This document shows positions 1-6,144 of a stretch of DNA of 14,511 bases, one piece after another (the stretch's first letter is position 1; each line of letters opens with the position of its first letter). Origin of the DNA: a candidate division Zixibacteria bacterium RBG_16_43_9. GTDB lineage: Bacteria > Zixibacteria > MSB-5A5 > RBG-16-43-9. The stretch is from contig MEWM01000111.1 in the NCBI GenBank assembly GCA_001775355.1, positions 3,942 through 18,452 of the forward strand. The letters are read 5' to 3'. The position numbers and the translations under genes were made by a program. The notes below the pieces were generated by a model. The model did no database searches and was not told the DNA's origin. It worked only from the letters and a program-made list of their open reading frames with translations.

Positions 1-537
1 GAGAAAATAGACAGAATTATCGAGCTACTTTTTTCTGCCTGGAAAGAAGGAAGGACGATTTTTGTTATGGGGAATGGTGGCTCAGCCTCAACTGCCACCC
101 ACTTTGCCTGCGACCTGGCAAAATGCACCATCGTAGAGAGTAAAAAAAGGTTCAGGGGAATCTGTTTAAATGACAATATCCCTCTGATGAGCGCCCTGGT
201 AAACGATAACGGTTTTGACAATTTGTTCTCGGAACAGCTCAAAAATTTGATGCAGGGGAAGGACTATTTGGTCGCTTTTTCCGTGCATGGAGGGTCCGGA
301 AAAGATAAGGCCGGGCTCTGGTCTCAAAACCTGCTTAAAGCAATGCTCATGGCAAAGGAGGATTACCAGGCTACCTTGATCGGATTCTCCGGATTTGATG
401 GAGGTGCGATGAAAGATGTAGCAGATGAATGTTTGGTGATACCTTTCAACTCAACTCCTCAGGTGGAATCTTTCCATCTGGCTATGGAGCATCTGATCAC
501 CAACTGTTTAAGAAAAAAGATAGAGGAATATGAATAG
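1..537 (+). CDS. gmhA: Phosphoheptose isomerase (GmhA-like SIS protein), 5' partial
   Basis: The reading frame is open from base 1, so the start lies upstream of the window; the ATG at 67 is internal, directly before the SIS signature. About 178 residues are visible, so perhaps 15-20 N-terminal residues are missing. The glycine/serine motif GNGGSAS (residues 24-30 of the visible part) is the sugar-phosphate-binding loop of SIS domains. GmhA converts sedoheptulose 7-phosphate to D-glycero-D-manno-heptose 7-phosphate in the cytoplasm, the first step to nucleotide-activated heptose. By hand alignment with E. coli GmhA, the zinc-site residues H61, E65, Q172 and H180 correspond to His34, Asp38, Glu156 and His164 here, so the metal site is kept with two changed acidic/amide ligands. 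The usual STSGNS loop is replaced by a longer SVHGGSGKDKAG loop. It overlaps gmhB by 8 bases, which supports the heptose role. A different sugar-phosphate isomerase of the SIS family remains possible. Confidence 0.85.
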   Translation, partial: EKIDRIIELLFSAWKEGRTIFVMGNGGSASTATHFACDLAKCTIVESKKRFRGICLNDNIPLMSALVNDNGFDNLFSEQLKNLMQGKDYLVAFSVHGGSGKDKAGLWSQNLLKAMLMAKEDYQATLIGFSGFDGGAMKDVADECLVIPFNSTPQVESFHLAMEHLITNCLRKKIEEYE

Positions 538-1159
538 AGCAGTCTTTTTAGACCGGGATGGAGTCATCAACCAGATAGTCTATCATCAGGATATGGGGAT
601 TTTAGATACTCCGTTTCATCCTTCTCAATTTGAACTTCTGCCTGGAGTCGACAAGGCTTTGAAGAAGATAAATGAACTGGGTTTCAAAGCTGTTCTGGTA
701 TCCAACCAGCCCGGGGTGGCTAAGAAACACCTGAGCCTGAAAAACTTCTGGAAGATTGACCAGAAGATGAATAAAGAGTTAGCCAAAAAGAAAGTATCCT
801 TAGACGGAGTTTATTATTGTCTGCATCATCCACAGGGAGGTGATAAAAGATTCAAAAAAATCTGTAAATGCAGGAAGCCAAAGCCGGGGCTAATCCTTAA
901 GGCATCAAAGGAGCTGGGTATTGACCCAAAAAGCTCTTATCTGATCGGGGATTCCCTGACTGATATCCAGGCAGGAAAATCTGCCGGCTGCACAACTTTT
1001 CTTTTAGGTAATCATAAGTGCGACCTGTGTAAGCTGATGGAGGAGAAAAAGACCAGGCCAGATTTTATGGCGGAAAATCTTTATCAGGCAGTTAAACTCA
1101 TAGAAAATTTAGAAAATACAAAGGGGGTAAAAGATGGAACTTTACATCGACACTGCTAA
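530..1159 (+). CDS. gmhB: D-glycero-D-manno-heptose-1,7-bisphosphate 7-phosphatase (GmhB-like HAD phosphatase)
   Basis: A 209-residue HAD-superfamily phosphatase expected to remove the 7-phosphate from heptose 1,7-bisphosphate in the cytoplasm. The nucleophile motif DRDGVIN contains Asp8 and Asp10. Motif II is VSNQ (Ser58), and motif III/IV are Lys116/Lys118 and the GDSLTD acids Asp141 and Asp145. The GmhB-specific zinc loop is present as Cys97, His99, Cys112 and Cys114, which separates it from plain histidinol phosphatases. Residues 19-32 form a short insertion after motif I. Near the C-terminus a further C-x2-C pair (Cys164, Cys167) is not part of the standard zinc site. The ATG at 530 overlaps the end of gmhA by 8 bases, with a close GAGGA at 523-527. 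The 3' end overlaps the transaldolase start by 26 bases, so translation is probably coupled along the operon. Confidence 0.88.
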   Translation: MNRAVFLDRDGVINQIVYHQDMGILDTPFHPSQFELLPGVDKALKKINELGFKAVLVSNQPGVAKKHLSLKNFWKIDQKMNKELAKKKVSLDGVYYCLHHPQGGDKRFKKICKCRKPKPGLILKASKELGIDPKSSYLIGDSLTDIQAGKSAGCTTFLLGNHKCDLCKLMEEKKTRPDFMAENLYQAVKLIENLENTKGVKDGTLHRHC

Positions 1160-1856
1160 TATCCAGGAGATAAAAGAGGCTTTATCCTGGGGCTGCATTA
1201 CCGGGGCAACCACCAATCCCAAGATCATGTCCAATGAAAAGGGAGGGTATAGCTTCAAAGACAAAATCTTGGAGATTGTGGAATTAGTTAAAGAACCGGT
1301 AAGCGTTGAGGTAACAGAAGAGGATTTCCAGGGAATGGTGGACGAGGCTAAAATCTATGCCTCCTGGCATGAGAATATCGTCATCAAAATACCGATGGGG
1401 ATCGAAGGTTTGAAAGCAGTTGCTCAGCTTGAAAAATATGAGAACGTTAAGACCAACGTCACTGCGATTATGGCGACCAATCAGGCTATCTTAGCTGCCT
1501 TATCCGGAGCCTCCTATGCCAGCATCTTCTACGGAAGGATCTCAGACATGGGGTATGATCCTGTAGGAGTCATAAAGGAAACTTCTGCTCTTTATAAGGA
1601 GCTGAACATAGGCACCAAGCTGATCGTGGGAAGCATCCGAACTATCCTGGACGTTAACAAAGCTTTCCTTGCCGGAGCAGACATAGTCACGGTTCCTTTT
1701 CCGATTTTGAAGAAGATGACCCAGAACCCGAAAACTGAGGAGACCATAAAAGAGTTCAACTCTATCTGGAAAGAGATGAAGGAGAAGGGGTTAATAAGAT
1801 TAGACCAGGAGATCCCGGCAAGGAAGCTGACCTTTGCCCTGGCAAATGAAGTATGA
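1134..1856 (+). CDS. Short-type transaldolase (TalC/FSA-like)
   Basis: A 240-residue single-domain protein of the small transaldolase/fructose-6-phosphate aldolase family, close to the family's usual 215-240 residues. It starts MELYIDTANIQEIKEA, the characteristic family start, and carries the GATTNP motif (24-29). The Schiff-base lysine is Lys85 in VIKIPM. NVTAI (about 108-112) and the YGRISDMG segment match conserved family blocks. Transaldolase moves a dihydroxyacetone unit between sugar phosphates and can produce sedoheptulose 7-phosphate. Its place directly after gmhA-gmhB suggests that it feeds the heptose pathway, but this is inference from context. Whether it is a transaldolase or a fructose-6-phosphate aldolase cannot be settled by eye. 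The start ATG has a purine-rich AGGGGG at 1122-1127. The stop codon shares ATGA with the next gene's start. Confidence 0.87.
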   Translation: MELYIDTANIQEIKEALSWGCITGATTNPKIMSNEKGGYSFKDKILEIVELVKEPVSVEVTEEDFQGMVDEAKIYASWHENIVIKIPMGIEGLKAVAQLEKYENVKTNVTAIMATNQAILAALSGASYASIFYGRISDMGYDPVGVIKETSALYKELNIGTKLIVGSIRTILDVNKAFLAGADIVTVPFPILKKMTQNPKTEETIKEFNSIWKEMKEKGLIRLDQEIPARKLTFALANEV

Positions 1857-2953
1857 AAATAGCTTTTATCGGACAAAAAGGGATACCTGCCACCTACGGA
1901 GGGATTGAGGATTTTACCGAGAAAGTGGCGCTGAGGCTTTCGAAAAAGGGGCATCAGGTAACAGTCTACTGCAGACCGTACTATACTCAAATCGAAGGGG
2001 AGTATAAGGGAGTAACCTTGAAAAAGATAAAAAGCATAAAGACCAAACACTTAGACGCCATCTCCCATACTTTTTTCTCAAGCCTGGACGCGTTGTCTGA
2101 GGATTACGATATTGTTAACTATCAGGGCATCGGACCTTCCTCCTTATCCTTTTTCCCAAGGTTGAACGGAAAAGCCAAAGTGGTGGTGACCATACACAGC
2201 CTGGACTGGAAAAGGAAAAAATGGGGACCTTTAGCTAAATCTCTCTTAAAGCTGGCAGAGTATCCCTCAGCTTTTTTCCCCCATAAGTTAGCGACTATTT
2301 CTGAAGAGCTGAAAAATTACCTGGAGAAAAATTTCAAAAGGGAAGTTTTCAAAGTCACTCCCGGAATCGACCCCCCAAATCAGAGGGAACCACAAAGGAT
2401 CAAAAAATTTGGGCTGGAAAAGAATAAATTCATCCTGTTCTTAGGGAGGTTGGTCCCTGAAAAAGGTTGCCATTACCTTCTGGAAGCTTTTAAAGACCTG
2501 GACACAGACTATAAGCTCTTCGTTGCAGGAAACGGCTTTTTCTCAGAAGATTACTTGAAAAAGCTTCACGCCTATAAGAGCGAGAAAATCCTTTTTGGCG
2601 GTTTTGTGGAAAAAGAGGTGTTAGAGGAGCTTTTCACCAATGCTTATCTCTATGTTCTTCCCTCAGAGATAGAGGGTGTCCCTCAGGCTCTGCTACAGGC
2701 TTTGAGTTATGATCGGTGCGTTCTGGCATCTGACATCCCTGAGAACAAGGAGGCAATGGGAAAATGGGGGTTCACTTTCAAAAACAAAGATGTAAGAGAC
2801 CTGAGAGAAAATCTGACCTTCCTTTTGAGTAACAAAGAAGCAGTCCAGAACGGAGGAAATCAAAGAAGCAATTATGTAAAGTCAAAATACTCCTGGGACA
2901 AAACCGCAGAAGACCTGGAGAGACTTTTCGTGCAATGTCTCGAAGGAAACTAA
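1853..2953 (+). CDS. GT4-family glycosyltransferase (DUF1972-type N-terminus)
   Basis: A 366-residue GT-B fold glycosyltransferase, presumably acting at the cytoplasmic face on a lipid-linked surface glycan. The N-terminus IAFIGQKGIPATYGGIEDF (3-21) is typical of the DUF1972/rhamnosyltransferase-like subgroup of GT4. The Rossmann-like donor half begins around residue 190 with FILFLGRLVPEKG (193-205), followed by LFVAGNG (222-228) and the donor-binding segment SEIEGVPQALLQAL (271-284). In the usual E-x7-E motif the second glutamate is replaced: Glu274 is followed at the proper distance by Gln282 (codon CAG at 2696-2698). There is no membrane segment. The start overlaps the transaldolase stop by 4 bases (ATGA) and has no clear ribosome site, so translational coupling is likely. 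Donor and acceptor sugars cannot be predicted; heptose is plausible from the operon. Confidence 0.85.
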   Translation: MKIAFIGQKGIPATYGGIEDFTEKVALRLSKKGHQVTVYCRPYYTQIEGEYKGVTLKKIKSIKTKHLDAISHTFFSSLDALSEDYDIVNYQGIGPSSLSFFPRLNGKAKVVVTIHSLDWKRKKWGPLAKSLLKLAEYPSAFFPHKLATISEELKNYLEKNFKREVFKVTPGIDPPNQREPQRIKKFGLEKNKFILFLGRLVPEKGCHYLLEAFKDLDTDYKLFVAGNGFFSEDYLKKLHAYKSEKILFGGFVEKEVLEELFTNAYLYVLPSEIEGVPQALLQALSYDRCVLASDIPENKEAMGKWGFTFKNKDVRDLRENLTFLLSNKEAVQNGGNQRSNYVKSKYSWDKTAEDLERLFVQCLEGN

Positions 2954-2954
2954 G

Positions 2955-4511
2955 ATGAGAAAAGCTTTTATCTTTTTATCTTTTATACTATTAACCATCT
3001 ACCATCCACCAATCCGGGCTGGACAGATGGAGACTGTGCCGGTTGGAGATAAAAGCTATGCCTGGATATATGAGTATATAGATAAGCTATATCTTAGGGG
3101 ATATTTGAAAGAACTTCATTCGGGCACTAAGCCTTACTATCGGGGCGAAGTTGCCTCCGCTCTTTTGAATTTGAAGACAAAGATAGAAAAAGACGGAGTC
3201 CAGTTGAATTCTTTTGAGAAATACCTATTGTTTGAATTAGAGCGTGAATTTGAGCCGGAGATGAAAAGCTTGGGGGATAAAAAGAGGTTAAAATTTGGAG
3301 CAGATTTTCTGGAAAACAGTCGTTTTCTCTCCAGGAGTAGAACTATTTTCTATGAATCCTTCCTCCCTTATATCCAGGCAGATATCGGAGACAAATTCTC
3401 TTTGATCTGTCGTTACAGTATTGATGAGGGCTTAGCCAAAGACTCCCTCTACACTGGTAAGATCTGGAAAGGTTTTGCCGGCGACGCAGTTCAAGCCTAT
3501 CTTTCGTTCAGGTTTCCCTACTTCAATCTGTTCTTAGGTCGGGATAATCTTTCCTGGGGCCAGAGTCGTCTCTCCACTCTAATCTTGTCACCTGACTCAC
3601 CTCCTATGGATATGTTAAAATTAGAAGGAAAATGGGGATTTTTTAAGGCGACCTCATTTTTCACCAAGCTTGACCCTGTCGAATATGCTGACAGCACCGG
3701 AATAAGCAGGGCTCGAAGATACCTTTCAGCTCATCGCTTGAGCTTCAGGATAAAAGAGCTTGCCCAGATCGGCTTTTCGGAGACAGTCGTATATGGAGGC
3801 AAGAACAGGCAGTTTGAGCTTTATTACCTGAATCCCTTATTATGGTTCCACGGTACCCAGTTAAACGAGGGTGAAGATGATAACACTTTCTTAGGATTCG
3901 ATTTCAATTTTACACCTTTTAGAAAAGTCCTTTTTTATGGGGAATTTTTAATAGACGATTTTCAGATAGAGAAGAAAAGCTCCTCAGACAGAGAACCGAA
4001 CGAGATCGCCTATTCTCTGGGTACAAAAACTGCTGACCTTTTTGGTCTTCCAGGCACTGAGTTGAATTTAGAGTACCTCAGGATAAACAACTGGACTTAT
4101 AACCAGAAATATCCCTGGAACAGATATACCTTCAAGCATAAAATCATCGGAAATCCTTTGGGCCCGGATGCAGATGACCTTTATTTGTCCCTCGCTGGTT
4201 ATCCTAGAAAAAACTTAGAAGCAAAAGTTTCCTTTGAGCAGATGAGAAAAGGAGAAGGGAAAATCACCTCTCTATGGAATGAACCCTGGCTTAATCCGGG
4301 TTATCAAGACAAGTTCCCCAGCGGCACAGTGGAGAACAGTAACACCTTTCAACTTTCCCTGAGCTACAACTATCGGAATCTGTTCCGGGCAAACCTGTCT
4401 GGCGATTTTACCAAAATTTCCAATGCAGGGAATATTCCGGGGAGAGATGAAAAGTTGACCAGATTTTCACTTTTAATTCATTACCATTTGGCAAAAAAGA
4501 TAGGGGGGTAA
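2955..4511 (+). CDS. Wzi-like capsule assembly outer-membrane protein
   Basis: A 518-residue exported protein with a signal peptide of about 22 residues (basic MRK, hydrophobic stretch 5-17, likely cleavage near IRA-G). Residues 26-105 form a small helical region of the kind often found in front of Wzi-like barrels in FCB-group bacteria (WIYEYIDKLYLRGYLKEL, then PYYRGEVASALLNL). From about 108 to the end the sequence has alternating hydrophobic/aromatic strands such as YIQADIGDKFSLICRY and LFLGRDNLSWGQ, and it ends IHYHLAKKIGG. This resembles the capsule assembly Wzi family (PF14052). Such barrels help attach or assemble surface polysaccharide at the outer membrane. A ribosome site AAGGAAA (2943-2949) precedes the ATG. 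Only one base separates it from the genes on both sides, supporting a role in the same polysaccharide system. The family call rests on pattern and context only. Confidence 0.72.
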   Translation: MRKAFIFLSFILLTIYHPPIRAGQMETVPVGDKSYAWIYEYIDKLYLRGYLKELHSGTKPYYRGEVASALLNLKTKIEKDGVQLNSFEKYLLFELEREFEPEMKSLGDKKRLKFGADFLENSRFLSRSRTIFYESFLPYIQADIGDKFSLICRYSIDEGLAKDSLYTGKIWKGFAGDAVQAYLSFRFPYFNLFLGRDNLSWGQSRLSTLILSPDSPPMDMLKLEGKWGFFKATSFFTKLDPVEYADSTGISRARRYLSAHRLSFRIKELAQIGFSETVVYGGKNRQFELYYLNPLLWFHGTQLNEGEDDNTFLGFDFNFTPFRKVLFYGEFLIDDFQIEKKSSSDREPNEIAYSLGTKTADLFGLPGTELNLEYLRINNWTYNQKYPWNRYTFKHKIIGNPLGPDADDLYLSLAGYPRKNLEAKVSFEQMRKGEGKITSLWNEPWLNPGYQDKFPSGTVENSNTFQLSLSYNYRNLFRANLSGDFTKISNAGNIPGRDEKLTRFSLLIHYHLAKKIGG

Positions 4512-4512
4512 T

Positions 4513-5910
4513 ATGCTAAAGGAAAATGAATTTTTCTATAGGAGATTGCACTTTTTGGGGGACTTATTTCTCACTATCGTGGCATTATATCTGTCCCTGT
4601 ACCTGTGCAGTCAGAATCAGATTGTAGAGAGTGGCTTTATCCGGGAGCTTTTGCTTTTTGTCCTTCCGATCTGGAGTTTCTTTTTCCTGACTGACCTGAA
4701 AACCTATAAATATCGGCAAATACCTCTAACCCGGATATTTGCAAATCTTCTTAATCCTTTTCTGAAAAGTACCACTCTCTTATTATTTGCCCTGTTTGCA
4801 GCAAATTCCTTGAATGAAAGCTTAAGGGTAATTGCTTTGTTCGCCGGGATAGACCTCTTAGCTTTGGCAGTCCTGAGAGGAGGAATAAAGCTTTTTCTGA
4901 AAGTAAAATATCGTAACGGAAACCATCTTTCCAACATTTTGATAGTGGGCACCGGCTCACTTGCCAGAGAGTTCATCCAGAAAGCGAAAGAGAATATAGA
5001 CTGGAGATTTAGAATCTTAGGTCTTTTGGATTGGGAAGAGTCCAAAAAGGGAGAATTAGTCTCCGGGACACAGGTGATAGGAACTTTAAAGGACCTACCC
5101 CGGATCATCAAGAATTCCCATCTGGATTACATAGTTTATGCTGTGCCCAGGAGATTTTTGAACCTGATTGAGGAAAGCCTGAATATCTGCGAGAAAATGG
5201 GAGTTTCCACCTGTATTTTAGCTGATTATTTCCCGAACGGTTTATGCAAACAGAAGGTTTTGACCTTGGAGGAAAAACCGCTCATACTTTTCTCCTCCGG
5301 TCCGAAAAAAGATGAGTTTATAATCGCTAAAGAGATTTTGGATCGAGCCTTATCCTTTTTAATGGTAATCCTCTTGTCCCCTATTTTCCTCCTTTCTGCC
5401 CTTTTGGTGAAGATTAGCTCTAAGGGTCCAGTCCTTTTCAAACAGGTGAGGGTAGGACTGAATGGTAAAAAGTTTATCCTTTATAAATTCAGGACTATGG
5501 TAGAGAACGCCGAAGAGCTCAAACCAGGTTTATTAAATAAAAACGAGATGGATGGACCTGTCTTCAAGATAAAAGAAGATCCCAGGGTCACTAAACTGGG
5601 GGGATTCTTGCGGAAAACAAGCTTGGATGAACTACCCCAGCTTTTCAACGTCCTGAAAGGAGATATGTCCCTGGTTGGTCCCAGACCTCCTCTGCCCAGC
5701 GAGGTTAGCAATTACGACCTCTGGCATAGAAGAAAACTATGTATGAAGCCGGGCCTGACCTGTCTATGGCAGGTAAACGGCAGAAACAAGATAAACTTTG
5801 AGAAATGGATGAAGCTGGATTTAGAATATATAGATAACTGGTCTTTGCTTCTGGATTTCAAGATCTTGCTCAAAACCATCCCGGCAGTTCTTTCTGGAAG
5901 CGGGGTCTGA
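4513..5910 (+). CDS. Polyprenyl-phosphate sugar phosphotransferase (WcaJ/WbaP-like)
   Basis: A 465-residue integral inner-membrane enzyme that starts lipid-linked glycan synthesis by moving a sugar 1-phosphate onto undecaprenyl phosphate. Hydrophobic segments lie at about 14-32, 46-60, 87-98 and 105-122. A Rossmann/CoA-binding-like soluble domain follows (NILIVGTGSLAREF, 141-154), and another hydrophobic segment sits at 278-300, the re-entrant helix of the family. The C-terminal bacterial sugar transferase domain (PF02397) has FKQVRVG (309-315), YKFRTM (324-329), the catalytic Asp-Glu pair in SLDELPQ (Asp372, Glu373), SLVGPRPP (386-393), KPGLTCLWQVNGR (412-424) and LDLEYI. A run of six G at 4503-4508 may serve as ribosome site. 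It closes the operon; a repeat-bearing gap follows. The sugar transferred is unknown. Confidence 0.92.
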   Translation: MLKENEFFYRRLHFLGDLFLTIVALYLSLYLCSQNQIVESGFIRELLLFVLPIWSFFFLTDLKTYKYRQIPLTRIFANLLNPFLKSTTLLLFALFAANSLNESLRVIALFAGIDLLALAVLRGGIKLFLKVKYRNGNHLSNILIVGTGSLAREFIQKAKENIDWRFRILGLLDWEESKKGELVSGTQVIGTLKDLPRIIKNSHLDYIVYAVPRRFLNLIEESLNICEKMGVSTCILADYFPNGLCKQKVLTLEEKPLILFSSGPKKDEFIIAKEILDRALSFLMVILLSPIFLLSALLVKISSKGPVLFKQVRVGLNGKKFILYKFRTMVENAEELKPGLLNKNEMDGPVFKIKEDPRVTKLGGFLRKTSLDELPQLFNVLKGDMSLVGPRPPLPSEVSNYDLWHRRKLCMKPGLTCLWQVNGRNKINFEKWMKLDLEYIDNWSLLLDFKILLKTIPAVLSGSGV

Positions 5911-5928
5911 CTTTGAGAAATTAGGACG

Positions 5929-5952
5929 GGAGTGTAAACTTTTAGGTTTATC
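5929..5952 (+). repeat. Class I 24-base hairpin module, copy 1
   Basis: Head word GGAGTG, then arms TAAACTT and AGGTTTA around loop TT, ending TC. Compared with the copy at 12815, the changed arm positions become two G.U pairs (U5940.G5945 and G5934.U5951) when read as + strand RNA, so the stem is still formed. Confidence 0.8.
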
Positions 5953-5960
5953 AGGAACCA

Positions 5961-5988
5961 TGTGGCCGTCGGGTCCCCTGACCCGACG
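5961..5988 (-). repeat. Class II hairpin-plus-tail module, copy 1
   Basis: Perfect inverted repeat with 9-base arms CGTCGGGTC / GACCCGACG (5967-5975 and 5980-5988) around loop CCCT. Read on the minus strand it is followed by tail GCCACA (5961-5966), matching the CCAC tails of copies at 7937 and 12959. Confidence 0.78.
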
Positions 5989-6028
5989 TATAGAGTAGGG
6001 AAGGCCCGTGTGGTCTCCCGAAAAAAAC

Positions 6029-6054
6029 GGGAGGGGATAAACCCCTCCCCTACG
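6029..6054 (+). repeat. Class II hairpin-plus-tail module, copy 2
   Basis: Perfect 8-base arms GGGAGGGG (6029-6036) and CCCCTCCC (6042-6049) around the 5-base loop ATAAA, followed by tail CTACG (6050-6054). The loop resembles ATTAA of the copy at 12959. The tail is the reverse complement of CGTAG that opens the copies at 7848 and 7899. Confidence 0.78.
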
Positions 6055-6144
6055 AAAATAAGGTAATCAAAAAGTGACTATCTTCCGATATTAAAAAAAG
6101 GAGTCTTTTAAATCTAAAACCTTTCTTTTGAGGAGCAGATTAAG

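Larger units (their letters stand above)
5911..6144. other. Gene-free stretch with three palindromic modules
   Basis: This 234-base gap separates the polysaccharide operon from the next barrel gene. It holds one GGAGTG-type module (5929-5952) and two tail-type modules (5961-5988 and 6029-6054), listed separately. A further small inverted repeat, CTCCCG / CGGGAG around seven A (6015-6033), shares bases with the third module. No U-run follows any of these stems, so none is a convincing intrinsic terminator. From 6055 to 6129 the sequence is AT-rich and could carry the promoter of the downstream gene, but I see no good -35/-10 pair. The gene's ribosome site GAGGAG is at 6130-6135, nine bases before the ATG. 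Confidence 0.8.

Noticed and set aside
67..69. ATG at 67 as the start of the SIS protein
   Set aside because: The frame is open back to base 1 and codes for a helix and strand that SIS proteins need before the GNGGS loop, so the ATG is an internal methionine.
1592..2050. Long open frame on the minus strand across the transaldolase/glycosyltransferase junction
   Set aside because: It lies antisense to two well-supported genes, and its translation has no recognisable domain; it is a shadow. The same applies to other minus-strand frames, such as 4704-5111, 6776-7165 and 13040-13336.
6015..6054. Intrinsic terminator after the polysaccharide operon
   Set aside because: The stems are strong, but no U-run follows on either strand; A runs lie inside the loop or are short. 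Termination cannot be claimed from sequence alone.
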